Assembly: GCA_009760855.2 (NCBI GenBank)
Contig: WPIO01000060.1
Coordinates: 1,415,501 to 1,479,500, forward strand
DNA: 64,000 nucleotides
DNA from: Cristatella mucedo
Taxonomy: Eukaryota; Bryozoa; Phylactolaemata; Cristatellidae
Direction of reading: 5' to 3'
Position 1 is the stretch's first letter, and each line of letters starts with the position of its first letter. Both the position numbers and the translations under genes were made by a program. The notes beneath the pieces were generated by a model. The model was not told the DNA's origin, did no database searches, and saw only the letters and a list, made by a program, of their open reading frames with translations. Of the stretch, positions 1 through 12,800 are shown piece after piece.

Positions 1-2064
1 AAGTAAATATATAAAATGCGACTCTGTATTTTGCTGAAGCTAATAAAGCGGCTGGTTGCATTGCTGCAGCAACCAAGAGACAGTAAATTGTGTGAAAACT
101 GTGTAGATCCAAAGTTTCACCTTCTCTTGACCTACAAATAGCCATTTTCTCTCACTAGTATGAAGCTCGCAGGCAGTTCTCTCACATATTTTGTGGTTTC
201 CATTATTAGGCATTTTTCGAAATTTCTTAATTACTCCAAGCTCCCAATTATGGTGTAAGTCTTGTCTTCTCGTCACAATAAGTTTAGCCCGTAGCAATTT
301 CTAAAATGAATACTAACTAGAAGGTTTTTCCTGCTCAAGGGCACATACACTTGGTATTCAAAACTTAAGTTTCCGTAAACACAAGGTATGTTGATAATCC
401 AGCGCCGTAATGGATTCTAGCAGCAGCAGCAAATATGTATGCAATATGGCTTTCCATGGATCATTACTGCAGGCCACCGGTCATGAAAGGCCTCATTGCA
501 TATTATTAATGAAAATAAAATATATCTATTATATACAATATAATATCTGTTGTATAGATTTAGATGAGGTCTGTGAATTTGCCTAGATCAAGTACGGAAA
601 ATTTCTAAAAGTAAATGGTTGACCTTGAAATATAAAACATATTTCATGCTATAGATATTAGAAGTTTAAAAAGCCAATTTTGTTGGATTTGCCGTAGTTT
701 TGAGTGGATTTGGGTACCTGTTTTCACTACAGTCAATGGCTTGCCATTCAAGTAGAATCTCACAACCATTTACAGCGCCAATGTGTAAGCACACTAAACT
801 CATTTAATTCGGTCTAATAATTAACCAAAATAATATTCATTGTATATATAAAAAAATAATTATATATTATTTTACATCGTTTAATGATTAATGCACTAAT
901 CACTGCTTGCACGAGAAATATAGCAAGCTTTGTCAAGATGTTTCTCTGCTCGCACTAGGGCACTATCACAACATAAATATCGAATGAACATAAAAGCTTC
1001 GTACAGCCGCTTTCTGGTTGCTATGTAGTAGCTCTTAGCCGTAGGTTATTACGGCTCGCTGTGAATTGTTGCAGCACCTAAGGTGGGTCTGTCGCCCACC
1101 TTTATGGCAATGCTAAAACTTGAAAGCTTAAAACTTGATCGGTATAATCTAGCAGCTGTTTTAAACAGCATTTACTTAAGCTGTCTGCTCGTCTCTACAG
1201 ATTACTGTTAGACGTTTGCTTAAGTATACTGCGTCTTCACTGATATTGGTTAAGTTTGAAAATACTTTGCAACCCTGCTCTGAGTTCTTGGACTACCTTA
1301 ACATATGAATTTCTGACGAATTTCAGCACCGAAGCAGTGAGTGATTGAGCCATATCGCCAGTTTCATGGGCTGATTTGCTGATTTACAGCGAGGGCAGCA
1401 CACGCAAAAACTTTCGATGCCTTTGAATAGTGTTATTGGTCAAGAAGCTACAGAGCTAGTCCGAAACGACTGAAAGCTTATACCAGTCAACTTGCTTTAA
1501 TCTATCTGAGCAATTGACCCTGCTGCACTTAACTTGCTAAATGCTGCTATAAGTGGCATACGAGTGTGGCTGATAATTTTTCTTAATCTACGAGATAACG
1601 GTTAAAGGACAGAAAAATTGTAGCACTCATGCAGTGCAAGTTGTATAGATATAACAAAATTTATTCACAACAATCGGATAAAAACTTCCCAAGAAAATCC
1701 GTGAGTCGCTTTATGCTTTTACCATGAGTGGAACTTCGTCGGAAAAGCTTATACCTAATTATTTCATCAGCGCCTCAACATAGTTGGTGCATGCAATTAT
1801 TAAGCATTAAGTAAAACAACCAACCATATTTTGTAACTAGAATCGCTGGCTGTGAAAAGGTTAGATCTTGAAAAATTCTTCCTTATAATTTCCATATACT
1901 TGAATTTTTTTCAAATTGATAATACAAATCGAGACTTGACAGGATTATTACATCACTGTGTAAATATCTCAATGCAAATATATATATGTACAATTCTAAA
2001 ACAGTTATTTATATTTTTATAATGCTAAAATGACCGTCAATCCTTCAATCAACCTTATTTGATA
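1..2064. other. No gene recognised
   Basis: AT-rich sequence with stops in all frames; only a short AT-rich stretch near 480-560 and 830-880. No element recognised. Confidence 0.6.
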
Positions 2065-2145
2065 AAAAAAATATTAGTAATACATTTTAATATAGCTCCT
2101 TCAGAGAATTCAATCTCGTTCTAGGCACTTTACACTTGCTGATGC
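2065..2145 (-). mobile_element. LINE-A 3' end relic
   Basis: A degraded minus-strand copy of the LINE-A terminus: AT-rich start, CTTCAGAGAATTCAATCTCG and TTCTAGGCACTTTACACTTG. Only the last 80 bp of the element are present. Confidence 0.55.
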
Positions 2146-4378
2146 CAAAGTGATGCTGTACTAAAGCTAATTAGGTCTGTTCCAACGGGATAGGTTGGAT
2201 TGTATGCTTTTTAATGTCTGAATACTTCGTTTTTTTACTAGCGGTTGTTGCTTGTGTGCTGCAAGTTTTGAAAACCGCTTGGATAATATTTGGTTCTGAT
2301 AAAGACCCGGAGTTTATTCACATGATTTACGGGTATTATTATAGATTTTGACCGATGTGCTCATCTTATGGCTAGTCAGTTATTAAAAATTCAGATTATG
2401 ATGTGGTTAGCATGTGGCCGATTTCAAGTCTGAGTAAGATTAATCTCGGATGAATATTAGCTAACAAAGCATACAGCTTGTAGGCCCTGCTAACATTTAT
2501 GTGCAGCTTGTAATGTATTATTTCTTTACTCCTGCATTTTCCAGCTAAGAATAACTTTCTGGCATGCGAATCTTCTATGTTGACTGCAGCTTCACATCCA
2601 GTACTGATTGTCTTACCTAGGCTTTCCATGGCTCAATAGACTGCCAACCCTTTATAATCCCTTTCTTCACTTTGCCATGCAGCAATCTATATGTAGTTTT
2701 CTCGATAATTTATCTAACTCTACTGCATTAGGCCAGCATTTTTCCACTGAGAAAAGCAAGTTAGCGTAGGCTAAATTTCCTAATTAAGTCCCTATAGGTT
2801 TCGGTAAGTAAGCCGAAAAGAGTTCTGCAGCACCCTTCTGATCTAGCTTTTTCCGGTCGGGATTTCCGTCTGACCAGATCATCTAAAATTTGACGTCATG
2901 CCGCTAGCAAAATAAAAGGTATGAATTTAAACCTGTTCATGAAGGTTCAGGTTTCCAATGCTATTATATCGGCAATTTTTTTCTTTCTCTTTAAAATTCC
3001 GGCAGATACGCTGATATCCTAGCTAGAAGAAACTCGACATGCAGGAACACAGTGCTTCTAATAGTGGCAAGGTCGGGTAGGGCCTCTAGCTCGATATCTT
3101 TTCGAAATTTTCTAAAGTAATTAATAGGAAAACGCTCGGCCGTAAATATTTGTTTGACTTTTTCCTACTGGAAAGCGGTTTACCAGTGACAAATCTGTAT
3201 GTCCAAAACCCAGCTTTAAGTGAACCTGCCAGGAGAGTTTCCGATCTTGAGCAGCCATTAGCAGTGTTACTGCAATCTCCGAGTAACGTGTCACACCACG
3301 ACCGTAGGGTATCTTATCAACACCAAATCTTCCTTGAATCTTCTGCACCGTTGATTTTTTTATGATAAGACCCCTACAAATCTCATTTGCCTAAGTTTTG
3401 ACTGCAAAGGTAGCACAAACAATGAATCTTGATAACATATCACGACGTCAGCCACTATGAGCCTCTTAAGAATAATGCACATTGATCAAGCAAATGATTT
3501 ATTGTTCGATTTTTCTGGAGATCCTTATTAATTACCATCTTTGTACGGAGTAATTTGAGTTTGGTCATAAACAGGTTAGAGGCTTTGAGATCACAAGAGC
3601 TGTTTTTAAGGTTTTTTTTTCAGCAACACTTATAACCATGTAGTCAGCAGGTTGTCGGATATTATGCCCAGCTTACTTAGGAAAGCTTTCGAATACGCGG
3701 GCCAGACTGAAGGCGAATGAAGAGACTCAATCCTGGGGAAGTAAGCTGCTCCATTAGGTTTGCATTAGTGATCAACTTTTAAGCGACCCTAGGAGGCAGA
3801 CGGTTGAGTGATGACCTGGAACGGAGCCTATTTTCTAAAGGCTGTCCCTCTTATCGGATTCCTGCACTACTGTCTTTTGATTTCTCTAGCCGGGAGTAAT
3901 AACTATGCGGTCAATTTTATACTGAGCCGCATTCGTCTGTAGCTCCAGAATACTGCCTATCTGAGCATATCCATACAACTAGCAAACAAATTAGCCAAGA
4001 ATATTAACAGTAGGGCTCTAATTACCGTTACTTATCAAATGCATTATTATCATTATTATTATCTCTTATGTATTAGTCTGGCTGGCTTGTTGCTAATTAA
4101 ACTGAACTCCTCCATTTTTTGATTGCATATCCCGTCACGGGCAAGCATGCAAGTGAAATGTCTTCTGATTTTACTCGACGCTTATTTACACCTAGTTGCG
4201 AAAAACATACAAGAGCTGGGTCCTACTTGATATGTGGAGGTCAGTTTAATTTAAGGATTGGCAAAAGCTTTTGCTGCTTTCACATTGTAGTCATTTGTAA
4301 AGGCTCACTAAAAGAGGCTATGCTGTCTTGAGCAGGCCGTGGGGGAGCAGGCAGCCGAGAAAGCCTAGCTAAACGCTA
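2146..4378. other. No gene recognised
   Basis: Short ORFs at 2396-2629 (-), 3121-3365 (both strands) and 4119-4331 (+) show no family motifs. A short ATT run lies near 4044. Confidence 0.55.
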
Positions 4379-4440
4379 GCCGGTTCTAGCCGGTTCTAGC
4401 CGGTTCTAGCCGGTTCTAGCCGGTTCTAGCCGGTTCTAGC
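4379..4440. repeat. 10-bp tandem repeat, about 6 copies
   Basis: Perfect (CTAGCCGGTT)n, preceded by AAACGCTAGC. Each unit contains the palindrome-like CTAG and CCGG. Confidence 0.95.
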
Positions 4441-5434
4441 TTGCACCCGCCTGATCTTTTTTATCGTCAGACTGACTGAGGGCTACAGTAGGGAGGACAG
4501 AACTGCATAGAATCAAGAGAAAAATTAGAATTCGGCAAATAATCCGTTTAACTACTCGATAAATAACAGGAAAGCCTTTTTCTAGTCATTAGCATTTGTG
4601 CGGAAATTAGTCTTTATTCTACGATTTAATGGCTTAAAAAAGTTCTTCGATGCGACTTCCGTTCGCTGAAGGAAGTGCTAGGTTACCAGTTATTTGTTCG
4701 TTAGCTTGGGCCAGATGAGGAACGAGTTTGTGGCCTAGTTAAAAGACCGGCCTTTATCGTTCATCTATCGCTTGAAGTTTCCAATGAAATAAAATTTGCA
4801 ACGAATAAGTTCAAGATCTAAAAGCCCACTACTAGCTCGGCTGTGGTCATAAAATGTCTAAAAGACTCTAATTCCTGAGGTGGAGGTACAGTTAATCAGT
4901 TTTTAACGATTTAGCTGTGCCATGCAATCGCCCACGATATCTAATGACAGTACTCCACTATCTGGAAGATTGTCTGTAAAGAGCTGCTAACAGTATCCGG
5001 CTTGAAAAATTCTTGCTGAGATTCCGTCACCTGTATATGTGCTATTTAATGTTAACAAATTTTGTATACGATATATACAAATTAATTCTATTTATTTATA
5101 ATTTGACTTAAGGAAAAAGGGAAAAAGAAGTCTCGTGTCAGACCAAGGCTGGCAAGATGCCAAGCTATCGCTGGGTGCTGCTGCATTGCTTTAAGTGTGA
5201 GGTTGTCTTCTTTTAAGTGTGAGGGTGTTTGGGCTTTTATTGTGGTAAGAGCTATGTGTTTCTTATGTTGACCTTCGCTTAAAACATGCCTTATTCAGAT
5301 GGTGCTAGCCTTATTATATTTCAGGCAAAGCATGCTTGGTAAGAATCTCAAATGAGCTAGCAGTGGACAGCCAACTTCTATTATGCAGTGAGCTGTGACT
5401 GGACCTATGGAATTTACCCATCTGTGCGTGATTG
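4441..5434. other. No gene recognised
   Basis: Nothing beyond a small local repeat near 5195-5225 (TTTAAGTGTGAGG twice). Confidence 0.55.
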
Positions 5435-5712
5435 ATAATAATAATAATAATAATAATGCACTTGATAAAGCGCCCTCAGATTACTTAATCTCTCTCTAGG
5501 TGCTTTACATTTGCTGCAAAGGGAAAAGCAATTGAATGGTGAGTAAAATCATGCTTGATAAACAAACAAAATAAATAACATGGTTAGGGGTGATATGCAC
5601 ATGGTCAGCCTAAAAATGTGGTTAGTGGCAGCATGCACGGTGTCAGCACGCATAAGCACATGAAGGACGAATCACAGGAACCCACTAAATGCTGTCCTAA
5701 ATAGGTGTGTTT
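5435..5712 (-). mobile_element. LINE-A 3' UTR copy, 5'-truncated
   Basis: Starts with (AAT)n, then the reversed hairpin (GATAAAGCGCCCTCAG ... TAGGTGCTTTACATT) and the UTR through GACGAATCACAGGAACCCAC. It is truncated before the coding region. Confidence 0.85.
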
Positions 5713-6502
5713 CGATTAACCATCTAGTGCTCGTAGATGCAGATGTGGTGCACACAACCATAATTTTTCGCAGCCACAAAACTCTTTATGCAGTTGTACT
5801 GCATGTGTACAGCAATGCTAGTTTCTAGGTTCGACGCTGTTACACAACCTAACAACATGTACACCCAACCTAACGACATGTACTGCCCAAGCACCTGCAC
5901 GAGTCAAGAAAAAAACTATGTACACACTCACTTCTTTCTTTTTTAGTTGCGGTTTTTCTGACTTAAACTGCAATCCAGCATGAATATGCTTGACTTTCGT
6001 GGAACAGGATGTGTTAGCTGCTACTAAATGCCAGTTGCGAAATCTGGATTCGTCTAGGAGAGACGTCAAAATTCCTGTGTGGCTTGCCGTACCGGCTGCT
6101 TCACGGACGTGAACAGTACCCGTGCAAGAGAGGAGTATTATTGCTTTTGCAGCGGGTCTTGATGTGCACCTAGTGACTGGGGAAACAAGTGGGGCATGCC
6201 GGATTAAACTATCTGAAAGTGATTTTGTTTTTTCTTTCAAAAATCAATTCTAGGTAAACAGGTACTGTTCGGTATGACCAATCTATAGTGGTAGCGGTCC
6301 ATTTGGTCTAACCGTGCTTGACGTTGACTCGCTCGGTGAAATAAATCGATGAATGAGGTGGAATCTTTGGTAATAAACGGCAAGTTTTCTTGCACAGTCG
6401 TATTACTGTTCGCATGGCACAACCGATCGTGATATCGATCAGGATGTTGAGACAGCCAGATCTAAATCCATGTTTATGGTAACTAATGGACCATATTACT
6501 TT
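5713..6502. other. Unrecognised sequence with a 140-codon minus frame
   Basis: The frame 6240-5818 (-) has no recognisable domain and contains the short duplication at 5843-5884. Judged probably non-coding. Confidence 0.4.
5843..5884. repeat. Short tandem duplication
   Basis: Two units of about 19 bp: CAACCTAACAACATGTACAC and CAACCTAACGACATGTACTG. Confidence 0.8.
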
Positions 6503-7075
6503 TAATAATTATAATAATAATGCACTTGATAAAGCACCCTCAGAGAGCTCAATCTCTTTCTAGGCGCCATGACATGCACAGGATCAGCATGCAAGTGTGA
6601 TCAGTGGCAACTTGTACTGTGTCAGCACACATAAGCAAATGAATGATGAATCAAAGGGACCCACTAAATGCTGTCCTAAGTAGGCATGTTTTTAAGTTCT
6701 TTTTAAATTGGTCAAGTCAGGGGACGTTGTGAAGCAAGTCAGAAGTGAGTTCCAGGCTTTCGGAGCGTAAGAACTAAATGCACGGTCTCCAAAGGATTTG
6801 CGGTATATATGAGGTATAGGTAAACTGTTGGATTCCGAAAGCGGGTATTACGATGCTTGGCCTGGTGGGGGAGTGTGTCGAGAGATAGTCTGGAGCCATT
6901 GAATGAAGGGACCTAAAAGTGAGCGACAAAACCTTGAAGTCAATCCGTTGCTTGACTGGTAGGCAGTGCAGGTCGGCGAGAAGTGGAGTAATGTTACAAT
7001 TGCGACGCTCAAGACTGAGAAGCCTAGCCGTGGAGTTTTGCAGCAGCTGTAATCGCCGGATTGCAAATGCTGGTG
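6503..7075 (-). mobile_element. LINE-A copy, 3' UTR plus C-terminal coding fragment
   Basis: Minus-strand LINE-A: (AAT)n, hairpin, UTR with an internal deletion near 6565 (about 90 bp lost), then decayed coding sequence matching the LHWLPV and LLTGLP blocks in reverse. It ends next to dispersed repeat R (7098-7313). Confidence 0.8.
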
Positions 7076-7097
7076 GAAGTAGAGAAGAGAGATTGAA

Positions 7098-7313
7098 GAG
7101 AAACGATTAGCTAGCTTATCACAAGGATCGATGGGTAAGGAGCTAACCTGTGAGCGGTCAAAGAGATGGTTGATATTCATCAACATTTCTTGATCGTTTA
7201 AGTGCGATTCAATAATGCTTTATGGAAGCTAGACAAGAGCTTTGCTAGGATTGATTTTAAATACATACTGTATTCCTCGCATTCCCGTCGATAGACAGTC
7301 AGTCCTGATCTTT
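7098..7313 (+). repeat. Dispersed repeat R, copy 1
   Basis: Resembles 10976-11147: shared blocks CACAAGGATC, GGGTAA, TTAGCT/AGCTAACC, AAAGA-ATGGTTGAT and the common end TCCTGATCT. No coding potential or known family recognised. Both copies lie against a LINE-A coding fragment. Confidence 0.5.
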
Positions 7314-7929
7314 TCCATCTCGGGTTAGTAGACGTAGCTAGGTTAGGTCTCTTGTAAACCGTCGGCAGTCAGGGCAGTGGTGTACAGTGTGCTTAATCAG
7401 TGGGGCAAACAAGTAGAGCACGACAGAGATTTTTGTGTTGTAGCAATCTTTCAATCATGACAGGTCGGACGGGGATTGAGCATCAGAGGCGAAGATATTA
7501 TCGCACGGCCAGCATCGATATCAAGAATCTTTTGCTTTCGCGATTCACCAGTGATTTTAGATGAATAAGGGGCATGCATTGTATACTGAATGTGATATGC
7601 ATGTCATCACATAAGCCTTGGTGAATTGCTTAAATTCACAAACGGATTAAACAGTGAAAGTAACATTTAGAGCATAGAAAAGCTCAAACGAGTGGCTCCT
7701 TAATACCGAGTATTTGATGTTATTGGAGTCATCGATAAGGCTCTCCCGAGATTTGCAGACTTTCATTACTATAAATGTACTCGTCAGGGTTAATAATGAC
7801 AAACAAGTTCTGCAATAGCCCTAAGGAATACGAACTGGTGGCATGGTGCACAGAATCTTCACAGTTACCGATTATTTGTAGCAATACCGATAAACTTACA
7901 TACTTTATTTGGTAACTTTACTCTCTTTC

Positions 7930-8327
7930 TAATAATAATAATAATAACATTAATGCACTTGATAAAGCGCCCTCAGAGAACCTAATCTCTTTGTAGGCGC
8001 TTTACATTTGCTGCAAAGGGAAATGCAATTGAATGGTAAGTAAAATCATGCTTGAAAAACAAACAGAATGATTAATATGGTTAGGGGTGACATGCACAGG
8101 GTCAGCATGCAAATGTGGTTAGTGGCAGCATGCACAGTGTCAGCACGCATAAGCACATGAAGGACGAATCACAGGGACCCACTAAATGCTGTCCTAAATA
8201 GGAGTGTTTTTAAGTTCCTTTTAAATGTAGTCAGGTTAGGGGATGTTCTGACGCAGGTCGGGAGGGAGTTCCAGGCTTTGGGAGCATATGAACTAAATGC
8301 ACGGTCTCCAAAGGATTTCAGGTTTGT
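7930..8327 (-). mobile_element. LINE-A 3' UTR copy
   Basis: (AAT)n, well-kept hairpin and a full 3' UTR, extending about 100 bp into the C-terminal coding end (GGAGGGAGTTCCAGGCTTTG, GGTCTCCAAAGG). Close in sequence to the 5435 copy. Confidence 0.85.
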
Positions 8328-9689
8328 TTTGTAGGCACTTCACAATCTGTGTAAATTTAAAATCACCACTATATTTGTTAGCATGCATAATTTAAATAAG
8401 CAAAACGTGGCCAGATATTTTATACACAAAATGAACGCCTAAATATGATTAGTGGAAGCTTGAAATATGTCAGAATGCTAAGCACCAGAGCCCTAAACTC
8501 AAGAATGAATAGAAATAGAATTGAAATATGTAAGAATGCTAAGAGCACCAGAATCCATAGCCATACCCAAGCCCATAAACACCATCACTCATGGCCACTG
8601 GGTGGGCATCAGCAGTGCCTTTGATCTCATTTATTAGCCTTCCTTATAATAATAACACCAAATGATACCTTTAGAAGTTCAAATACCTCAGTCTGCCCTC
8701 AGTTATTGCAGACTACAAGGCAGAAATTTTGCTTGATATTTTTGGTCGATTTTCAAACGGGTCAACCAGATTCTGGCTTCAGATCAGGATCGGGATGGTG
8801 GGCTTTCAAATAACAAATATAAATTCAAAATACATCCGAATCACGATGACCCTCAATGACACTACGATTGATAGAGAGCTGAAGAAAAAGCCGGCTGGTG
8901 AATGTGACAAAACGAGACGATCTGATCCATGGCTGGCAACGTCCATCGCCGTACATGGTCGATGGACTTATACCAATTAAAGTCCTACGTGCATCACGGT
9001 CTGCAAGGTCATAGCCAACATTGGCACGCCCACGATTGGGAGCGTGCCCTTTCGCAGCTGCCAGCTGAATGCTACGCGGTGGACACGTGTTCCCAAAGCA
9101 GTGCAAGGTCGCTAAGCTTGACAAGAAAATATTACATGGTTGGAGGCCAATATCTGTGCGACTGGCATGTGGTGATTCAAAGTTCTCTCGGGCAATGGGC
9201 TCAAAGCGCTGTTTCGTGTAGCTGAATGCAAATCCGCGTACACAGGCGAAAAATTGTCACTTCGGCGGGCTTCAGCAACACGTGTATTCTTACACCCTCA
9301 CAGCAGGCCACCACTCCACCACTCCGGCCAACGTCCTAATCCCAACTCAACCCCCGCCTCTGCAGGCCATTACTCACCTTATGAACTAGTTCCCTGTAAT
9401 CTTGCAAGGCCCATAAACCAGCTGTGAGGCCATCAGCTCCTTTGGGCCAACAAACTAGCCTCAGCAGGAATACCAAGCCTAAGGATGCCATTGGAATATT
9501 AAGTATAAACACCGAAACTTAGCTACAGTTCCGGATCACACTTCACATTGCGTTGGCCAGCAACTGAAGGCTGTTGGTCGATGAGCTGCTGATGCTGCAG
9601 CACCAAAAATTAGCCGCAGTACCAGATCACTTTTGACATTTGGCTTGTTAGCAACTAAATTCTGTTAGTCGATGAGATGCTGACGTATC
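8328..9689. other. Unrecognised sequence, more GC-rich from 8880
   Basis: Overlapping ORFs on both strands at 8825-9225 with no motif I recognise. It directly precedes the hAT relic and could be its N-terminal part or flank; that is inference. There is a near-duplicate at 9530-9570 and 9600-9640 (AGTTCCGGATCACACTTCAC versus AGTACCAGATCACTTTTGAC). Confidence 0.4.
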
Positions 9690-10440
9690 CCCAGGCTGTA
9701 GGTGCCTACGTCCATGGATGTGAGGTGATCTGCCGAGATGTTCTGCAAGTAACACTTCAGAAGCACCTGGCTACCGATGTGTCTGTCTCTTGTATATGTG
9801 AACGGTGGAGAGAAAATGTCAAAAATGTCTCCTTTGGGTCGATCACGATTAACTAAAACGATGAGAACCTCGTGCTCCATGATCAGAAGCTGTACGTCAA
9901 GCCCGTCAGCTTGATTCGAGTCACATGACCGCCATGGTGCTGCAGAAGTTCAAGGAGAGCCTGGCTGACTTTGATCTCTTTGGCAAGAGGACCTACTACA
10001 AGAATATTGTCGTCGTCTCGGACAGCTCTTCAAAAATTGCTGGGGCTTCGACTGCCTCACAGAATTAGTTCTTTTGGCTAGCATGCCTCGAGCAGCATCT
10101 TACAGCTTGCCCCACAACCGTGCTCAACAAGGTGACTAAAAGCAATAATGTCATCAGGGGTGAGCCTTTCTGTAGTTATGCCAAGACGTCCAACATAAAG
10201 AGCCTTACCGTTCTGATCAATGCCAGCATGAAGCTCATCTGATGGATTCCAGCGGTCAAAGTAAGCAAAGACGATACGATGCGGGAGAATGCTAAGCAGC
10301 TGAACTCGCTCCTGCACTGCCTGCTCAGCATTCGGGAGATATTTAAGAGAATCGCCATCGTGCTGACCGCTTAGAAAGAATTGAAGAAGCTGATTGACAT
10401 TAGGGAGACGCTTTTCAAACAGATCATTGAATTATTTTAA
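9690..10440 (+). pseudogene. hAT-type transposase relic
   Basis: Decayed coding sequence, readable only piecewise: CRDVLQVTLQKHLATDVSVS, then CERWRENVKNVSFGSITIN, a stop, then VTxxMTAMVLQKFKESLADF followed by NIVVVSDSSSKIAGAS, and CLEQHLTACPTTVLNKVTKS. The pattern (an H-T/M-A helix, then IVVVSDSxSKI, then CLEHxL) resembles the catalytic core of hAT transposases. Stops and frameshifts throughout. The minus-strand ORF at 10078-10317 is probably a shadow. Family assignment is tentative. Confidence 0.4.
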
Positions 10441-10975
10441 CGGTTTCAATTAGCGATATTGGCGCTCAAGCAGTTAAAGTGGGTCGACTCGGCACAATTG
10501 GTTTAAATTTTCAATATAGGAGTTCAGCTGGTTTGCGGCAACTCATTCTATTGTTATTGATAGGAACAGCAAAAAGAGGACTGGGTGAAAATTTCTCAAA
10601 TTCTCTTGGTCTAGTGTTGCTTTTTTAATTAGTGGCAAGATGGCAAGCTTTTCGAAATGATGAATAGACATGAATTAAGGCTAAGAACATGTCTGTTACG
10701 TTAGCTCTTGTGCACAGCAGCAGCAAAGTTATGCATCCTATAATTAGGGCAGTGGATAGAGCATCTATAGTGATAATAGGCTTCTATGATTTGGAGATAA
10801 ATTGTAGGATGAGGTAGCTCGTGGCCTCGTATAATGTAGACATCTAGGTGCTGCAAAAAATTAATGGATATGTGTGATGTGGGGTGGTTAGTGGAGAAGA
10901 AGAGTCTAGAAGGGATGCTGCTACCTTGGGAATTGCCAACTTTATCTTGTCTATCTTGCTACAAATAAGCCAGAG

Positions 10976-11147
10976 AAGTGATCGGCTAGATCACCACAAG
11001 GATCACTGGGTAATTAGCTTACCTAGGAGTAACAAAGAAAATGGTTGATCGGAGATGTCGGCACTTTGTGATTAGGTATTTGTAGTTGAACGATAATTTG
11101 ATAGAATCTATCCGGGTAGGCGTTTAGATGGATAGTCACTCCTGATC
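10976..11147 (+). repeat. Dispersed repeat R, copy 2
   Basis: Second copy of the repeat at 7098-7313, shorter. It ends at CACTCCTGATCT, and LINE-A coding sequence begins at the very next base (ATGGGCAAAC). Confidence 0.5.
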
Positions 11148-12098
11148 TATGGGCAAACCCAGTGTGATTCAGAGATTGGAGAGGCTGACTCTCAAAATTG
11201 GCTCTGCCAGCATATCTCCAGTTGAATCAGCTCAAAATCTAGGTGTCATAGTTCAAAGCGACCTCTCGTTAGACGACCATATCAGCTCCACAGTCAAATC
11301 CGCCTATTTTCAGCTTCATTACATTGCTAAAATTCGGGCTTGTTTAGATAAGGATATCACGTACAAGTTGGTCCTTGCATTCGTGACATCCCGTCTCGAC
11401 TTCTGCAACTCACTGCGTACTGGCCTACCAGCATGTGTGATCAGGCGATTGCAGCTGGTGCGAAACTCTGCAGCTAGGCTTGTCTGTCGTGAGCGTCGCA
11501 GTTGCCACATTACTATTACATTATCCACTTCTCGCCGACCTGCACTGGCTACCAGTCAACCAACGGATTGACTTCAAGGTTCTGTCGCTCACTTTTAGGT
11601 CCCATCATTCTCTGACTCCAGCCTATCTCTCAGATATACTACCCCATCAGGCCAAGCATCGTACCCCCTGCTTTTCGGAATCCAATAGTCTAAAAATACC
11701 TCGTACAAACCTTAAATCCTTTGGAGACCATGCATTTAGTTTGTATGCTCTCAAAGCATGGAACTCCCTCCCGACCTGCGTCAGAACATCCCCTAACCTG
11801 ACCACATTTAAAAGGAACTTAAAAACACACCTATTTAGGACAGCATTTAGTGGGTCCTTGTGATTCGTCCTTCATGTGCTTATGCGTGCTGACACTGTGC
11901 TTGCTGCTATTAACCACATTTGCATGCTGACCCTGTGCATGTCACCTCTAACCATATTATTGATTTTGTTTGTTTTTCATGCATGATTTTACTTACCATT
12001 CAATTGCATTTCACTTAGCAGCAAATGTAAAGCGCCTAGAAAGAGATGAAGTTAAATGAGGGCGCGTTATCAAGTGCATTATTAATATTATTATTATC
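11148..12098 (+). mobile_element. LINE-A copy, C-terminal ORF2 fragment and 3' end
   Basis: 5'-truncated after the catalytic RT motifs; begins at MGKPSVIQRLERLTLK. One frameshift near 11515-11525 splits the coding part into 11149-11571 and 11480-11863; repairing it is not attempted here. The 3' UTR, hairpin (one arm mutated: GGGCGCGTTAT) and (ATT)n follow. Confidence 0.9.
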
Positions 12099-12711
12099 CA
12101 GAATGTGCTGTGATAACCTCGGGCTTACTAATCATAGCTAGTTTCAACACTGCGGTAAACCGTTAGCCGCCTAAGCGAGGGCACATGTTTTTGCTTAGTC
12201 ACATGGCCAAACCTGTTGAGTATGTAAGCAAGTACTGTGTTGCAGCATTCAGCAATTGATGGTCTTTTTGACGGAAAAGTGGGCAGAAGGGTCTTCGAGA
12301 TGCGTTAGCTCGGAAAGTTTTGATTTGCAATGGTCCCTGTGTTAAAATATGTGCATAGATACTGGAAAAGCCAACATGCCTCAATATTTTGTAACTAAAT
12401 ACGGATGAGGGAAGTAGTATCTGTCATTTCTATGACAGCCAACGCAGTAATTTCTTTTTTAAGGTCAAGTTTGCCGGTTTTCATTTTTAATAGAGCAGAT
12501 AAAATGTTGAAATGACTTTTTATTTTGAATATGCACTACAAGTCTTGTATTCCGTATCTCGGTACCTCGGCATGAAAGATAGTTTTGAATTATTAAGTCT
12601 AGTGCATTTACTAGGGGATTATCTTAGCTAGCTTATGGCACTATCACAGTATTCACAGCAGCTGGAAAACACACCTGGTTGTTCCACGAGACCCCGAAAC
12701 TGTCAGATGCA

Positions 12712-12800
12712 CTCACGCACACACGTGTGCACACGTGCACACAAACACACATATGCTCACGTGCGCCCACACACACGCGCACACACGCATATAAACACTC
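12712..12800. repeat. Imperfect CA-rich microsatellite
   Basis: Cryptic (CA)n broken by ACGTG and ACGCG; it creates overlapping Cys/His/Val frames on both strands. Confidence 0.9.

Noticed and set aside
10078-10358. Two overlapping minus-strand ORFs
   Set aside because: No family motif; they lie opposite a piecewise hAT-like reading that continues from upstream.
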